Part shown: one piece after another, positions 26,929-35,948 of the stretch
Numbering within the stretch: the stretch's first letter is position 1
Layout of the letters: each line of letters starts with the position of its first letter
Assembly (NCBI GenBank): GCA_046565765.1
Contig: JBKHXX010000033.1
Span: 1-64,000 of the forward strand
Direction of reading: 5' to 3'
Length of the DNA: 64,000 nt
Origin: JBFMCT01 sp046565765
Lineage (GTDB): Bacteria; Actinomycetota; Acidimicrobiia; Acidimicrobiales; AC-14
Translations under genes and position numbers: made by a program
The notes under the pieces: generated by a model
The model's input: the letters and a program-made list of their open reading frames with translations, nothing else
The model's database searches: none
Told to the model about the DNA's origin: nothing

Positions 26929-29058
26929 CTACACCGGCCGGGGACGGGCCCGCCGGCCGTGACCGTGGCCCGGCGCCGATGCCGGGCCGCCGCCCTGCTC
27001 CTCCGACCCGCCCGGGCGCAGGCGGAGCCGGCGCAGCAGCTGGGCGTTGAGGGCCACCACCACGGTGGAGCCGCTCATGAGGATGGCGCCCACCGCCGGC
27101 GGGAGGGTGATGCCGGCCCAGGCGAACGCCCCGGCCGCCAGGGGCAGGGCGACAACGTTGTAGCCGGCCGCCCACCCCAGGTTCTGCAGCATCTTGCGGT
27201 AGCCGGCCTTGGAGAGGCGGATGACGCCCACCACACCCCTGGGGTCGCTGGAGGCGAGCACCACCCCGGCCGACTCGATGGCCACGTCGGTGCCCGCCCC
27301 GATGGCGATCCCCACGTCGGCCCGGGCCAGCGCCGGGGCGTCGTTCACCCCGTCGCCGACCATGGCGACCGTCGTGCCCTGCTCCTGGAGCCGGGCCACC
27401 ACCGCGTCCTTGTCCTCGGGCAGGACTTCGGCGAAGACCTCGTCGACGCCGACCTCGGCACCGACCGCCTCGGCCACCCGGCGGGCGTCGCCGGTGATCA
27501 TCACGACCCGGCGGCCCAGGGCCCTCAGCTCGGCCACGGCCTCCTTGGCCTCGGGGCGGACCTCGTCCTCCAGGGCCAGGGCCCCGACCACCTCGTCGCC
27601 CCGGACCAGGTGCAGCACGGCCGCGCCCCGCTCCTCCCACGCCGCCACCGGCTCGGCGAGGGCGGCGGGCACGTCGAGGTTGCGCTCCCGCAGGAGGGCG
27701 GGGCCGCCGACGGCGTAGCGCGTGCCGTCGACCGAGGCCTCGACGCCCCGGCCGGTGATCGAACGGAACTCGCTGGCCCGGGGGACGGCCGTACCGGCCC
27801 GCGCGGCCGCGGCGCTGACGATGGCCCGGGCCAGCGGGTGCTCGGAGTCGGCCTCGACCGCGGCCGCCACCCGCAGGACCTCGTCCTCGTCCAGGTCGGA
27901 GCGGCCACGCAGGCCGGCCGTGCCGCTGACCACGTGGGCCCCCTTGGTCAGGGTGCCCGTCTTGTCGAACAGCACCGTCTGCACCGTGCGCATGCGCTCC
28001 AGGGCCAGGCGGTCCTTGAGCAGGATGCCGCTGCGGGCGGACAAGGCCGTCGAGATGCTCACCACCAGCGGGATGGCCAGCCCGAGGGCGTGCGGGCAGG
28101 CGATGACCAGGACGGTCACCGTGCGCACGACCGCGTCCTCCACGTCGCCCAGCGCCCACCAGGTCAGGAACGTCGCCGCGCCGGTGCCGGCGGCCACGTA
28201 GAACAGCAGGGCGGCGAACCGGTCGGCCAGCATCTGGGCCCGGGACCGGCTGGCCTGGGCCTCCGCCACCAGCCGCTGGATCCCGGCGAGGGCCGTCTCC
28301 TCCCCGACCGCCTCCACCTCCACCCGCACCGAGGAGTCGGCGGCCACCGTGCCCGCCACGACCCGGTCGCCCGGCCGGCGGGGGACGGGCCGCGACTCGC
28401 CGGTGACCATGGACTCGTCGAACTCGGCCTCACCCTCGACCACCCGCCCGTCGGCCGGGACCCTGGCGCCGGAGCGGACGAGGACCACGTCGCCGGGGCC
28501 CAGGTCGGCGATGGCCACGGTCTCGACCTGCCCATCCGCCGTCACCCGTTCGGCCTCGTCGGGGAGCAGTTCGGCCAGTGCGCTCAGGGCGCCCCGAGCC
28601 TGCCCGATGGCCCGCATCTCCAGCCAGTGGCCGAGCAGCATGATGCTGATCAGGGCCCCCAGCTCCCACCAGAACTCGAGGTCGAGAGCGCCCAGGCTGG
28701 TGGCCAGCGAGGCCCCGTAGGCCACCGAGATGGCCATGGCGATCAGCAGCATCATGCCCGGACGCCTCGACCGGGCCTCGGCCACGCCTCCGGTGAGGAA
28801 CGGCCAGCCGCCGTAGAGGAACACAGCCGTGCCCAGGACCGGCCCGACGGCGCCGTCGCCGGGGACGTCGAGGGAGTACCCGAACCACTCCTGGATCATC
28901 TCGGCCGTCACGACCAGGGGGACGGTCAGCAGCAGGCTCCACCAGAACCGGGTGCGGAACATGGCGGCGTGGTCGCCGTGCCCCTGATGCCCGCGCCCGT
29001 GCCCGCCGTCGTGGCCCGTGTCGTGGTGCTTGATCATGGTCCCGTGGGCTGCGTTCAC
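26929..29058 (-). CDS. copB: CopB-type copper-transporting P1B ATPase
   Basis: Pumps copper across the membrane with ATP. 709 residues: a His-rich N-terminus (HHDTGHDGGHGRGHQGHGDH), paired membrane helices, TGES actuator loop (MVTGESRPVP), the CPH motif in VIACPHALGLAIP that marks the CopB (P1B-3) subgroup, phosphorylation site DKTGTLTKG, HP loop (DSEHPLARAI) and GDGVNDAPALA. No CxxC metal domain. GTG 29058 follows GGGAGG at seven bases; ATG 29037 is an inner alternative. The upstream CsoR-like operator predicts induction by copper. Confidence 0.95.
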   Translation of the reverse strand: MNAAHGTMIKHHDTGHDGGHGRGHQGHGDHAAMFRTRFWWSLLLTVPLVVTAEMIQEWFGYSLDVPGDGAVGPVLGTAVFLYGGWPFLTGGVAEARSRRPGMMLLIAMAISVAYGASLATSLGALDLEFWWELGALISIMLLGHWLEMRAIGQARGALSALAELLPDEAERVTADGQVETVAIADLGPGDVVLVRSGARVPADGRVVEGEAEFDESMVTGESRPVPRRPGDRVVAGTVAADSSVRVEVEAVGEETALAGIQRLVAEAQASRSRAQMLADRFAALLFYVAAGTGAATFLTWWALGDVEDAVVRTVTVLVIACPHALGLAIPLVVSISTALSARSGILLKDRLALERMRTVQTVLFDKTGTLTKGAHVVSGTAGLRGRSDLDEDEVLRVAAAVEADSEHPLARAIVSAAAARAGTAVPRASEFRSITGRGVEASVDGTRYAVGGPALLRERNLDVPAALAEPVAAWEERGAAVLHLVRGDEVVGALALEDEVRPEAKEAVAELRALGRRVVMITGDARRVAEAVGAEVGVDEVFAEVLPEDKDAVVARLQEQGTTVAMVGDGVNDAPALARADVGIAIGAGTDVAIESAGVVLASSDPRGVVGVIRLSKAGYRKMLQNLGWAAGYNVVALPLAAGAFAWAGITLPPAVGAILMSGSTVVVALNAQLLRRLRLRPGGSEEQGGGPASAPGHGHGRRARPRPV

Positions 29059-29102
29059 CGGTGGTCCTCCCTCGGCTCCCCGACATCCGTCGTCCTAGTA
29101 GT

Positions 29103-29119
29103 ATACCCCCCTAGGGTAT
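29103..29119. promoter_or_regulatory. CsoR-like copper operator
   Basis: ATACCCCCCTAGGGTAT has the A/T-C-C-C ... G-G-G-T-A-T symmetry of CsoR-family operators. It lies 45 bases before copB and 99 bases before the divergent secreted protein gene. On the minus strand the operator edge makes TATACT, a good -10 box, with GTGACA 15 bases earlier, so bound repressor would block RNA polymerase. No csoR gene is in the window. Confidence 0.75.
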
Positions 29120-29217
29120 TTGTCACGGGGATCTCCTCGCTATGTGCACCGGCGGACTATCTTCGGGATGGAAGCAGTTACAGGGGGAGGTGGCTCGTGT
29201 CCCGAGGAGCCCTGCCG

Positions 29218-29808
29218 ATGGGAACGGCGTGGTCGAAGCGATCGATCGGAACGGTGGTCGCGGCCGTGGCAACGGCTCTGGGCGTGGTCGGAGCCACCGC
29301 GTTCGCCTGCATCGCTCCGGCCACCCTCAACCTGTCCAGCGCCGCCGGCCGGCCGGGGGACATCGTCACCGTCAGCGGCAAGTCTTGGCGGCCCGACAGC
29401 AACAGCACCGCCCCCGTGCGCATCCACTGGCACAGCCCCGCAGGCCAGGTGCTCGCCTCGGTCGTTCCCAACCAGCAGGGTGAGTTCGAGACGACGATCA
29501 CGATCCCCGACGGCCCTCCCGGCTTCTACGCCATCACCGGCGTGCTGCGTGACGAGCAGGGGGCCGACGCCCCGGGCACCCCGTCGCGGGCCCTGTTCGA
29601 GATACGCAACCCGGCTGCCGCTCCGGCGCCCGAACCGGCCGCCACCTCGTTCACCCCCACCGCCGAGCCCGAAGGCTCTTCGTTCCCCTTGGCCCTGGTC
29701 ATGGGCCTCGGCGCGGTGGGGCTGGTGCTCTTCGCCGGGGGGTTCGTGGCGGTGACGAGGGGGCGGCGGGCCGAGTCGGCCACGCCCGCCCCGGTCCGCC
29801 AGCGCTAG
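29218..29808 (+). CDS. Exported, membrane-anchored Ig-like protein
   Basis: 196 residues. A signal peptide (basic start, VVAAVATALGVVGATAFA) precedes a single beta-sandwich-like domain (LNLSSAAGRPGDIVTVSGKSW; VRIHWHSPAGQVL; ETTITIPDGPPGFYAI), then a Pro/Ala linker, one C-terminal helix (LALVMGLGAVGLVLFAGGFV) and a basic end. ATG 29218 has GAGGAG eight bases before; GTG 29197, in frame and seven bases past the stronger GGGGGAGG, is an equally good start. The product resembles cell-surface proteins with IPT-like folds. It is divergent from copB and shares its operator region, so copper control is possible. Confidence 0.75.
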   Translation: MGTAWSKRSIGTVVAAVATALGVVGATAFACIAPATLNLSSAAGRPGDIVTVSGKSWRPDSNSTAPVRIHWHSPAGQVLASVVPNQQGEFETTITIPDGPPGFYAITGVLRDEQGADAPGTPSRALFEIRNPAAAPAPEPAATSFTPTAEPEGSSFPLALVMGLGAVGLVLFAGGFVAVTRGRRAESATPAPVRQR

Positions 29809-29817
29809 CACTGTCGA

Positions 29818-31992
29818 TCACGGCGAGTCCTCCAGGCACTCCGGCGCCCAGCACGGCCGGGCCACCGGAAGTCGCAACGGCGCCGTCCTGGGACGCTCGA
29901 CGGTGGGATCCTCGAACGCCACCGGCTGCTGCCCCCTCAGCGCCGCGGTCATGAACGCCCGCCACACCGGTGCGGCCATGGCGCCCCCCGTCAGCCCCCG
30001 CACCGGCTCGCGGCGGTCGGGATGGCCGATCCAGACCGCCGTCGACAGGGTCGGCACCGCCCCCACGAACCAGGCGTCGGCCGAGTCCTCGGTCGTGCCC
30101 GTCTTGCCCAGCACGTCCCAGCCGGGGAGCGACGCGCCCGCCCCGGTGCCCTCCTCGACGGCGTCCACGAGGATGTCGACGAGCGCCGCGTTCACGGCCG
30201 GGTCCAGGGCGACCTCGGGTGCGGGGGCGGCCCGGTACAGGGACGCCCCGTCGGGGCCGACGACCTCCTCGATCACGTAGGGCGGGGTGCGGGTGCCGTT
30301 GGCGGCGAAGGCGGAGTAGGCCGAGGCGAGCTGGAGCGGTGAGACGCCGTGGGTGAGCCCTCCCAGGGCCATCGACGGGCCTCGCGACTCGGGCGGGCCG
30401 AGCGATCGGACCGGATCGATCCCCAGCCGCTCGGCCATCGCCGCCATCCGGTCCGCCCCCAGGGCCACACCGAGCTGGGCGAACGCGGTGTTCACGCTGT
30501 TGACGACGGCTTCACGAACCCCGATCAGCCCGTAGTCCTCCCCGTCGTAGTTGTCGACCCGCCACGGCGGGAGTCCGCGCTCGTAGTCGATCTCGATCGG
30601 CCCGTCGCCGACCAGGGCCTGCCACTCGGGCATTCCCGCCTCCAGGGCGGCCGCCGCCACCAGCGGCTTGAACGTGCTGCCCGGCTGGCGGCCGCCCTGG
30701 GTGGCCACGTCGAACTGCCCCGCCGCCGCCGCCCCCGAGGTGCTCAGGGCCGCGATCCGTCCCGACCGCGGGTCGACCGCCACGACCGCCGCGCCCAGCC
30801 GCTCGGGGACCCACCGGGCCGCGGTGCGGGCCGCGACCTGGAGCCTGGGATCGACGGTGGCCTTGATCGTCAGGCCGCCGGTCTGGAGCAGCCGCCGGCG
30901 GTCGGCCTCGGTCTGCCCGAAGGCGGGATTGGCCAGGAACTCCCGCTTGACCGCCTCGAGCACCGCCGGCTCGATGTTGGTGGGGGGCCGGTGCGGGATC
31001 ACGCCGAGTGGAGCGGCGCCCGCCGCGTCGGCCTCCTCGGCCGTGACCGTGCCCAGCCCCACCATGGCCGCCAGCACTTCGCCGCGACGGGCCCGGGCCG
31101 CGCCCGGAGCGGTGCGCGGGTCGAGGGCCGCAGGGGCGCGGATGAGGCCGGCCAGCAGAGCGGCCTGCTCCAGGGTCAGCTCGGCCAAGGCCACACCGAA
31201 GAACTCCTCGGCGGCGGCGGCCACGCCGTAGGCCTGGGCGCCGAAGTAGACCTGGTTCAGGTACCGCTCCAGCAGCTGGTCCTTGGAGAACCGCTCCTCC
31301 AGGGCGAGGGCGTAGACCAGCTCCTTGCCCTTGCGGAGGAAGGTGGCGCTGTCGCCCACGTGGTTCTGCTTGGCCAGCTGCTGGGTGATGGTCGACGCGC
31401 CCTGCGTGACGGCCCCGGCCCGCAGGTTCGCCATCGCAGCCCGGCCGATGGCCTCGGCGTCGAAGCCCCCGTGCGTCCGGAACCGCTGGTCCTCGGCGGC
31501 GATCACCGCGTCCCGCACCAACTGGGGGACGTCGGCCAGCGGCACCTCGCGCCGGTTGACCCCGTCGTGGACCACCGCCATCGTGCTCCCGTCGGCGGCC
31601 AGCACCGTCGACCGCCGCTCCAGGGCCTGGAGGGTGGGCCGGAGCGGGCCCGCGGCCACCTTCAGCCCCTCCCCCGCCACCGGCACGCCCACCAGGACCA
31701 GCACCGCGGCGTGCACCGTCCACCGGGCGAACGGGGACGACCGGGCAGCGGAGCCCGCAACCGCCGGTCGGGGCCGGGTGACGGTCCCGGCTGCACGCGT
31801 CCCCGCCTGCCGCGGGCCGCCGACCACGGCAGCAGCCCGTGCTGCCACCCACCCGAGGGAGGCGGTGAGGACCCAGACGGCGAGCGACACCGCTTCCCGC
31901 AGGCGCCTGGAGGGCGGCGGGCGGCGTCGCCGGAGGAGGCGCTCCAGGTCGTCGTCGACCTCCCGGAGACGCGCCTCGGTGGTCCCCACCAA
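29818..31992 (-). CDS. Class A penicillin-binding protein (transglycosylase/transpeptidase)
   Basis: Polymerises and cross-links peptidoglycan. 724 residues: short basic cytoplasmic tail, hydrophobic stretches near 36-56 and 93-109, GT51 transglycosylase with catalytic Glu167 (AAEDQRF) and GASTITQQLAKQ, then the transpeptidase with Ser439-x-x-Lys442 (GSTFKP), Ser499-Val-Asn501 and Lys630-Thr-Gly. All catalytic residues are present. No PASTA domains follow; the protein ends in a short Cys-containing tail (PCWAPECLED). Convergent with the Ig-like gene, nine bases apart. Confidence 0.96.
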   Translation of the reverse strand: MVGTTEARLREVDDDLERLLRRRRPPPSRRLREAVSLAVWVLTASLGWVAARAAAVVGGPRQAGTRAAGTVTRPRPAVAGSAARSSPFARWTVHAAVLVLVGVPVAGEGLKVAAGPLRPTLQALERRSTVLAADGSTMAVVHDGVNRREVPLADVPQLVRDAVIAAEDQRFRTHGGFDAEAIGRAAMANLRAGAVTQGASTITQQLAKQNHVGDSATFLRKGKELVYALALEERFSKDQLLERYLNQVYFGAQAYGVAAAAEEFFGVALAELTLEQAALLAGLIRAPAALDPRTAPGAARARRGEVLAAMVGLGTVTAEEADAAGAAPLGVIPHRPPTNIEPAVLEAVKREFLANPAFGQTEADRRRLLQTGGLTIKATVDPRLQVAARTAARWVPERLGAAVVAVDPRSGRIAALSTSGAAAAGQFDVATQGGRQPGSTFKPLVAAAALEAGMPEWQALVGDGPIEIDYERGLPPWRVDNYDGEDYGLIGVREAVVNSVNTAFAQLGVALGADRMAAMAERLGIDPVRSLGPPESRGPSMALGGLTHGVSPLQLASAYSAFAANGTRTPPYVIEEVVGPDGASLYRAAPAPEVALDPAVNAALVDILVDAVEEGTGAGASLPGWDVLGKTGTTEDSADAWFVGAVPTLSTAVWIGHPDRREPVRGLTGGAMAAPVWRAFMTAALRGQQPVAFEDPTVERPRTAPLRLPVARPCWAPECLEDSP

Positions 31993-32044
31993 CTCTGCCT
32001 ACCCCGGCGCGGCCGGTCCCCAACGTCGCCGCCCGTGCGCCGAG

Positions 32045-32081
32045 TGTGCACTTTCCTACCTGAGAGGTAGGAAAATGCACA
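32045..32081. repeat. 17-bp inverted repeat with 3-base loop
   Basis: TGTGCACTTTCCTACCT (32045-32061) pairs with AGGTAGGAAAATGCACA (32065-32081) at 16 of 17 positions around GAG. It lies after the decarboxylase stop and 52 bases before the penicillin-binding protein start, both on the minus strand. It is markedly more AT-rich than its surroundings. It could terminate the signalling operon or be a palindromic operator for the penicillin-binding protein. Confidence 0.65.
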
Positions 32082-32102
32082 GTCGGCGGGATCCGGGCGC
32101 CG

Positions 32103-33470
32103 CTAGCGGAGCGAGTCGAAGATCATCCGCATGTCGTCGAGGGTGGTGCGGGGGTTGACCACGCACAGCCGCAGCATGGGGCGGCCGGCGTGGGACGACG
32201 GCACCACGAAGGCGAGGCCCGACTGGAGCATGCGGTCCGACCAGGCGACGTAGTCCTCGGCCTCCCAGCCCGACCGGCGGAACGCCAGCACCGAGAGCTC
32301 GGGTTCCACCACCAGCTCCAGGTGGGGCGCGTCGCGCACCAGGTCGGCCGCCTCCCGGGTCACCCGGAGGCCCGCCTCCACCGCCTCGGCGTAGGCGTCG
32401 GTGCCGTGAGCGGCCAGGGAGAACCAGAACGGCAGGCCGCGGGCCCGGCGCGTGAGATGGACGGCGTAGTCGGAGGGGTTCCAGGCGTCGCCGTAGAGGA
32501 CGTCGAGGTAGGCGGCGTGCTGCACGTGGGCGGCCCGGGCCAGGACGGGGTTGCGGTAGAGCAGGGCGCACACGTCGAAGGGCGCGAAGAGCCACTTGTG
32601 GGGGTCGACGATCAGCGAGTCGGCCCGCTCCACCCCCGCAAACCTCGATCGGACGGAGGGGGCGGCGAGCGCCGCACCTCCGTAGGCCGCGTCCACGTGG
32701 AGCCACACGTCGGCCTCCTCGCAGGCTGCGGCGACGCCGTCCAGGTCGTCGACCAGCCCGAGGTTGGTCGTCCCCGCCGTGGCCACCACGGCCGCCACCC
32801 GCTGCCCCTCGGCCGCCAGGACCGGCGCCAACCCGTCGCCCGTCAGCCGGTCCCCGGGGATGACCAGCAGGTCGGCGTCCATCACGTCGGCCGCGCTGTG
32901 GACCGACGAGTGCGTCCCGTCGGAGACGACCACCGCCCACCGGGGAGGGCGGGAGCGCCCGGCCTCGGCGAGGGCGACGGTGGCCGCGTTCCGGGCCGTC
33001 ACCAGGGCCGACAGGTTGCCGTTGGTCCCTCCCGACACGAAGCACCCGCCGGTCGACGGCGGCAGACCGGCCAGGTCGGCCAGCCACCGCAGGGCCTGGT
33101 TCTCGGCCCACACCGCCCCCGCCCCCTCCAGCCACGAACCGGCGTAGATGGAGCACGCGCTCACGACCAGGTCGGCGAGGATCGACACCTCGCTGGGGGC
33201 GGTCGGCACGAAGGCGAGGTACCGGGGCGAGTCCGACGACAGGCACGCCGGCTCGAGGACATCGGCGAAGACCCGCAGCGCCTCGGCCGCGCCGATCCCT
33301 TCGGGGGTGATCGTCCGCCCCGCGGCGGCGTCCAGGGCCTCGGGCGACTGGGGGTGGCCGAGCGGGACGCCCCCGGGTCCGGCGTCGGCCCGGGCCCGGC
33401 GGAGTGCGAAAGCAAAGACGGCCTCCGCCAGCTCGTCCATCCCGGCGTCGTAGCGGTGCATGGCGTCCAT
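32103..33470 (-). CDS. PLP-dependent group II amino-acid decarboxylase
   Basis: Removes CO2 from an amino acid to give an amine. 455 residues of the aromatic-amino-acid/glutamate/diaminobutyrate decarboxylase family: SGGTNGNLSAL phosphate region, HSSVHSAA, HVDAAYGG (cofactor Asp) and the Schiff-base Lys292 in DPHKWLFAPFD. The substrate is not decided by sequence reading alone. Last gene of the kinase operon, eight bases after the PotD-like gene, so its amine product and the binding protein may be functionally linked. An inverted repeat follows the stop. Confidence 0.92.
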   Translation of the reverse strand: MDAMHRYDAGMDELAEAVFAFALRRARADAGPGGVPLGHPQSPEALDAAAGRTITPEGIGAAEALRVFADVLEPACLSSDSPRYLAFVPTAPSEVSILADLVVSACSIYAGSWLEGAGAVWAENQALRWLADLAGLPPSTGGCFVSGGTNGNLSALVTARNAATVALAEAGRSRPPRWAVVVSDGTHSSVHSAADVMDADLLVIPGDRLTGDGLAPVLAAEGQRVAAVVATAGTTNLGLVDDLDGVAAACEEADVWLHVDAAYGGAALAAPSVRSRFAGVERADSLIVDPHKWLFAPFDVCALLYRNPVLARAAHVQHAAYLDVLYGDAWNPSDYAVHLTRRARGLPFWFSLAAHGTDAYAEAVEAGLRVTREAADLVRDAPHLELVVEPELSVLAFRRSGWEAEDYVAWSDRMLQSGLAFVVPSSHAGRPMLRLCVVNPRTTLDDMRMIFDSLR

Positions 33471-33478
33471 GTCCCGCC

Positions 33479-34597
33479 TCAGCCGGTGATGGCCGAGAAC
33501 CGCTCCTGGAGACGGTCCTCCTCGGGCGCGTCCAACCCGGACCAGAAGTACAGGCGCCGGCGCGTCTCGTCGTCAGGAAAGAGGATCGGGTTGTCGGCCA
33601 GGCGAGCGGCCTCCCCACCGGCCCGGGCCAGCTCCTCCCGCACGCCCAGCACGGGGCTGATGTACTGGACCGCCTCGGTGAGGCGGGCGGCGTTGGCCGG
33701 GTCGTAGAAGAAGTCCATCCAGTCGGCGGCGGCGGCCGGGTTGGCTGCGTGGCGGGGGATGACCATGCTGTCGAACCAGCGGATGCCGCCCTCCACCGGG
33801 ATGACGAAGCGGATGTCGGGACGCTCCCGTTGGAGCTGGATGATGTCACCCGACCACGCCAGGCAGGCGGCGAACCTCCCCTCCTGGAGGGCGTCGACGA
33901 ACTCGTTGGCGGTGAAGCCGGCGATCTGGCCGTCGGCCACGGCCGACTCCAGCCGGCCCAGGGCCGCCTCGGCGGCGGGAACGGTCGCCCGGGACGGGTC
34001 GGCGCCCTGCGTCAGCATCACGAGGGCCACCGTCTCCCGCATCTCGCTCACCATGCCCACCCGGCCCCGCAGGGCCGGGTCGAACAGGTCGGCCACCGCC
34101 CGGATCTCGCGCCCTCCGGTCAGCGCCGGGTTGTAGGCGATGCCGGTGATCCCCACCTGCCAGGGCATGTGGTAGCGGGCGCCCCGGTCCCACGGCATAC
34201 CCAGGAAGGCGGGGTCGATGTTGACGTGGTTGGGCACCCGCTCCACCGGCACCTGCTCCAGCCAGCCCCGGTCGAGCAGGCGGGCCACGGCCCAGTAGGT
34301 GGGGACGATGACGTCGTAGCCGGTCGGCCGTCCCTCCCCGAGGGTCGGCTCGAAGACGTCGGCGAACGCCTCCTCGTTACCGTTGTACTCCTCCACGTAG
34401 TCGACCGCGATCCCGGTCAGGCCGCCGAACTCGCCGAGCAGGTCGGGGTCGATGTAGTCGGGCCAGTTGAGGACCCGAAGCGAGTCGTCGTCCACGCCGG
34501 TGGGCAGGCTGCGGGGCTCGTCCCGGCTCGTGCAGCCCAGGGCGGCGCCCGCCAGCACCGCCGCCGACACGCCCAGCAACCGCCTCCGCGTCAGCAT
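33479..34597 (-). CDS. PotD/PotF-like polyamine-type solute-binding lipoprotein, without transporter genes
   Basis: 372 residues. A twin-arginine-like start (MLTRRRLLG) and lipobox ALGC (Cys22) export and anchor it. The body matches spermidine/putrescine-binding proteins: LRVLNWPDYIDPDLL, YDVIVPTYWAVARLL, MPWQVGITGIAYNP, LAWSGDIIQLQRERPDIRFVIPVEGG and MDFFYDPANAARLTEAVQYISP. No permease or ATPase gene is near. It lies ten bases past the GlnX-like gene, the position and role of GlnH in mycobacterial and corynebacterial PknG systems. I infer a sensory rather than transport role; the ligand is a prediction. Confidence 0.9.
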   Translation of the reverse strand: MLTRRRLLGVSAAVLAGAALGCTSRDEPRSLPTGVDDDSLRVLNWPDYIDPDLLGEFGGLTGIAVDYVEEYNGNEEAFADVFEPTLGEGRPTGYDVIVPTYWAVARLLDRGWLEQVPVERVPNHVNIDPAFLGMPWDRGARYHMPWQVGITGIAYNPALTGGREIRAVADLFDPALRGRVGMVSEMRETVALVMLTQGADPSRATVPAAEAALGRLESAVADGQIAGFTANEFVDALQEGRFAACLAWSGDIIQLQRERPDIRFVIPVEGGIRWFDSMVIPRHAANPAAAADWMDFFYDPANAARLTEAVQYISPVLGVREELARAGGEAARLADNPILFPDDETRRRLYFWSGLDAPEEDRLQERFSAITG

Positions 34598-34607
34598 GGC
34601 AGCCCCC

Positions 34608-35948
34608 TCACCGGTACTCGTTGATCCGCAGCTGGAACCCCAGCAGGGCGGCGGCGGCCGCTCCCAGGGGCAGGAACAGGGTGATGGCGGGCAGGAAGCG
34701 CAGCCGGTCGGCGGCGTCCTCGAGCCCGCCCAGGAACTGGGCCCGGTTGTCGCCCAGCACCGACTCCACCGAGAAGTTGAACCCGTTGAACGTCGAGCTG
34801 CCCGGGCCCACGGCGATGGCCCGCCGGGCGTTGGCGTCGCCGGTCGTGCCGAGCTGGGCCACCGTGTCGGCGTACCTCTGCCACCGCACCAGCATCTCCG
34901 CCACCGCCGCCCGCTCCCGGGCCGAGTCGGCCCGGTTCACCGCCTCTGCCAGCAGGCCGGGGCGGGACAGCGGCTGGCCCCGGCGGGCGGCCTCCACGTC
35001 GCCCGGTGAGACCGGGCCCGACAGCAGCTCGCCCGCCGCCCGTTCGGCCGACGTGCGGCGAGCGGTGTCGTTGGTGATGAGGGCCACCGTCTGGTCGGCC
35101 TTGGCCCGGAAGCCGGTGGACTGGATGCGGGCGGTCAGGGCGATCGACTCGTAGCCGAACTCCCGGGCGTCGTCGAGGTCGTTGCCGGACCGCAGGGCGG
35201 CGACCACCAGCCACGACGCCGCCACGACGGCCGCCAGCGTGGCCAGCACCAGAGGCACGTTGAGGAGCCGGCGGCTCATGCGGGTGACCGCTCGCTGGGC
35301 GGTCACCAGGACCACGAGGGAGGCCAGCGCCACCGCCGCGGCCGCCAGCACCCCCGCGTCCCGCCCGTCCTCGTCGCGCGAGAACCGGTCCTGGGTGATC
35401 CGGGTCAGGGCGCTGACCTCGCCCGCCACCGCCGAGCCGAGGAGGTCGAGAGCGTCGACGAGGTACTCCTCGCCGCCCGGCACGCCCGCCCGGTTGCTGG
35501 CCCGGGCCGCCTCGACCAGCCCCGCGTAGCGCGTGACCTGGATGGACACGTTCTTCAGCGAGTCGTGGGCGGCCTCGTCATCGCCGATGAGCGACGAGAC
35601 GTCTTCCAGCTGGGCGTTGGCCCGGGCCAGGGCCTCCTCGTACAGCCGCCGCTGCTCGGGGTCCTCCTGGCGGCCGGACAGGAAAGCGGCGCTGGCCGCG
35701 GCGTCGGCTTCGGCCAGGCTGGCGACCAGCTGCTGGGTGGCCACCAGCACCGGCCCGCTGTTCTCACGGATGTCGTCGGTGGCCGACTGGAGTCCGGTGG
35801 CGGCCGCGGTGCCCACCACGGCCAGCGCCACCAGGGCGAGGGCCACCGCCCCCGACCACAACCGGTACCGGCCGGGGGTCGTGCCCCCCAGCGCCCTGAG
35901 CCGGGCGAGCAGGCCGCTCAACTCCTCTTCAGCGTGATCCGGCTCCAC
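34608..35948 (-). CDS. glnX: GlnX-like four-helix membrane sensor
   Basis: About 446 residues. Four membrane helices: one at the N-terminus (AVALALVALAVVGTAAATG), a central pair (VLAAAAVALASLVVLV; PLVLATLAAVVAASWLVVAAL), and one near the C-terminus (ITLFLPLGAAAAALLGFQ), with two long helical outer loops rich in charged residues and a very short inner tail (LRINEYR). This layout and the operon place match GlnX, which links GlnH outside to PknG inside. The start is uncertain: GTG 35948 overlaps the FHA gene by 31 bases; TTG 35921 would overlap its stop as TTGA. Confidence 0.78.
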   Translation of the reverse strand: MEPDHAEEELSGLLARLRALGGTTPGRYRLWSGAVALALVALAVVGTAAATGLQSATDDIRENSGPVLVATQQLVASLAEADAAASAAFLSGRQEDPEQRRLYEEALARANAQLEDVSSLIGDDEAAHDSLKNVSIQVTRYAGLVEAARASNRAGVPGGEEYLVDALDLLGSAVAGEVSALTRITQDRFSRDEDGRDAGVLAAAAVALASLVVLVTAQRAVTRMSRRLLNVPLVLATLAAVVAASWLVVAALRSGNDLDDAREFGYESIALTARIQSTGFRAKADQTVALITNDTARRTSAERAAGELLSGPVSPGDVEAARRGQPLSRPGLLAEAVNRADSARERAAVAEMLVRWQRYADTVAQLGTTGDANARRAIAVGPGSSTFNGFNFSVESVLGDNRAQFLGGLEDAADRLRFLPAITLFLPLGAAAAALLGFQLRINEYR

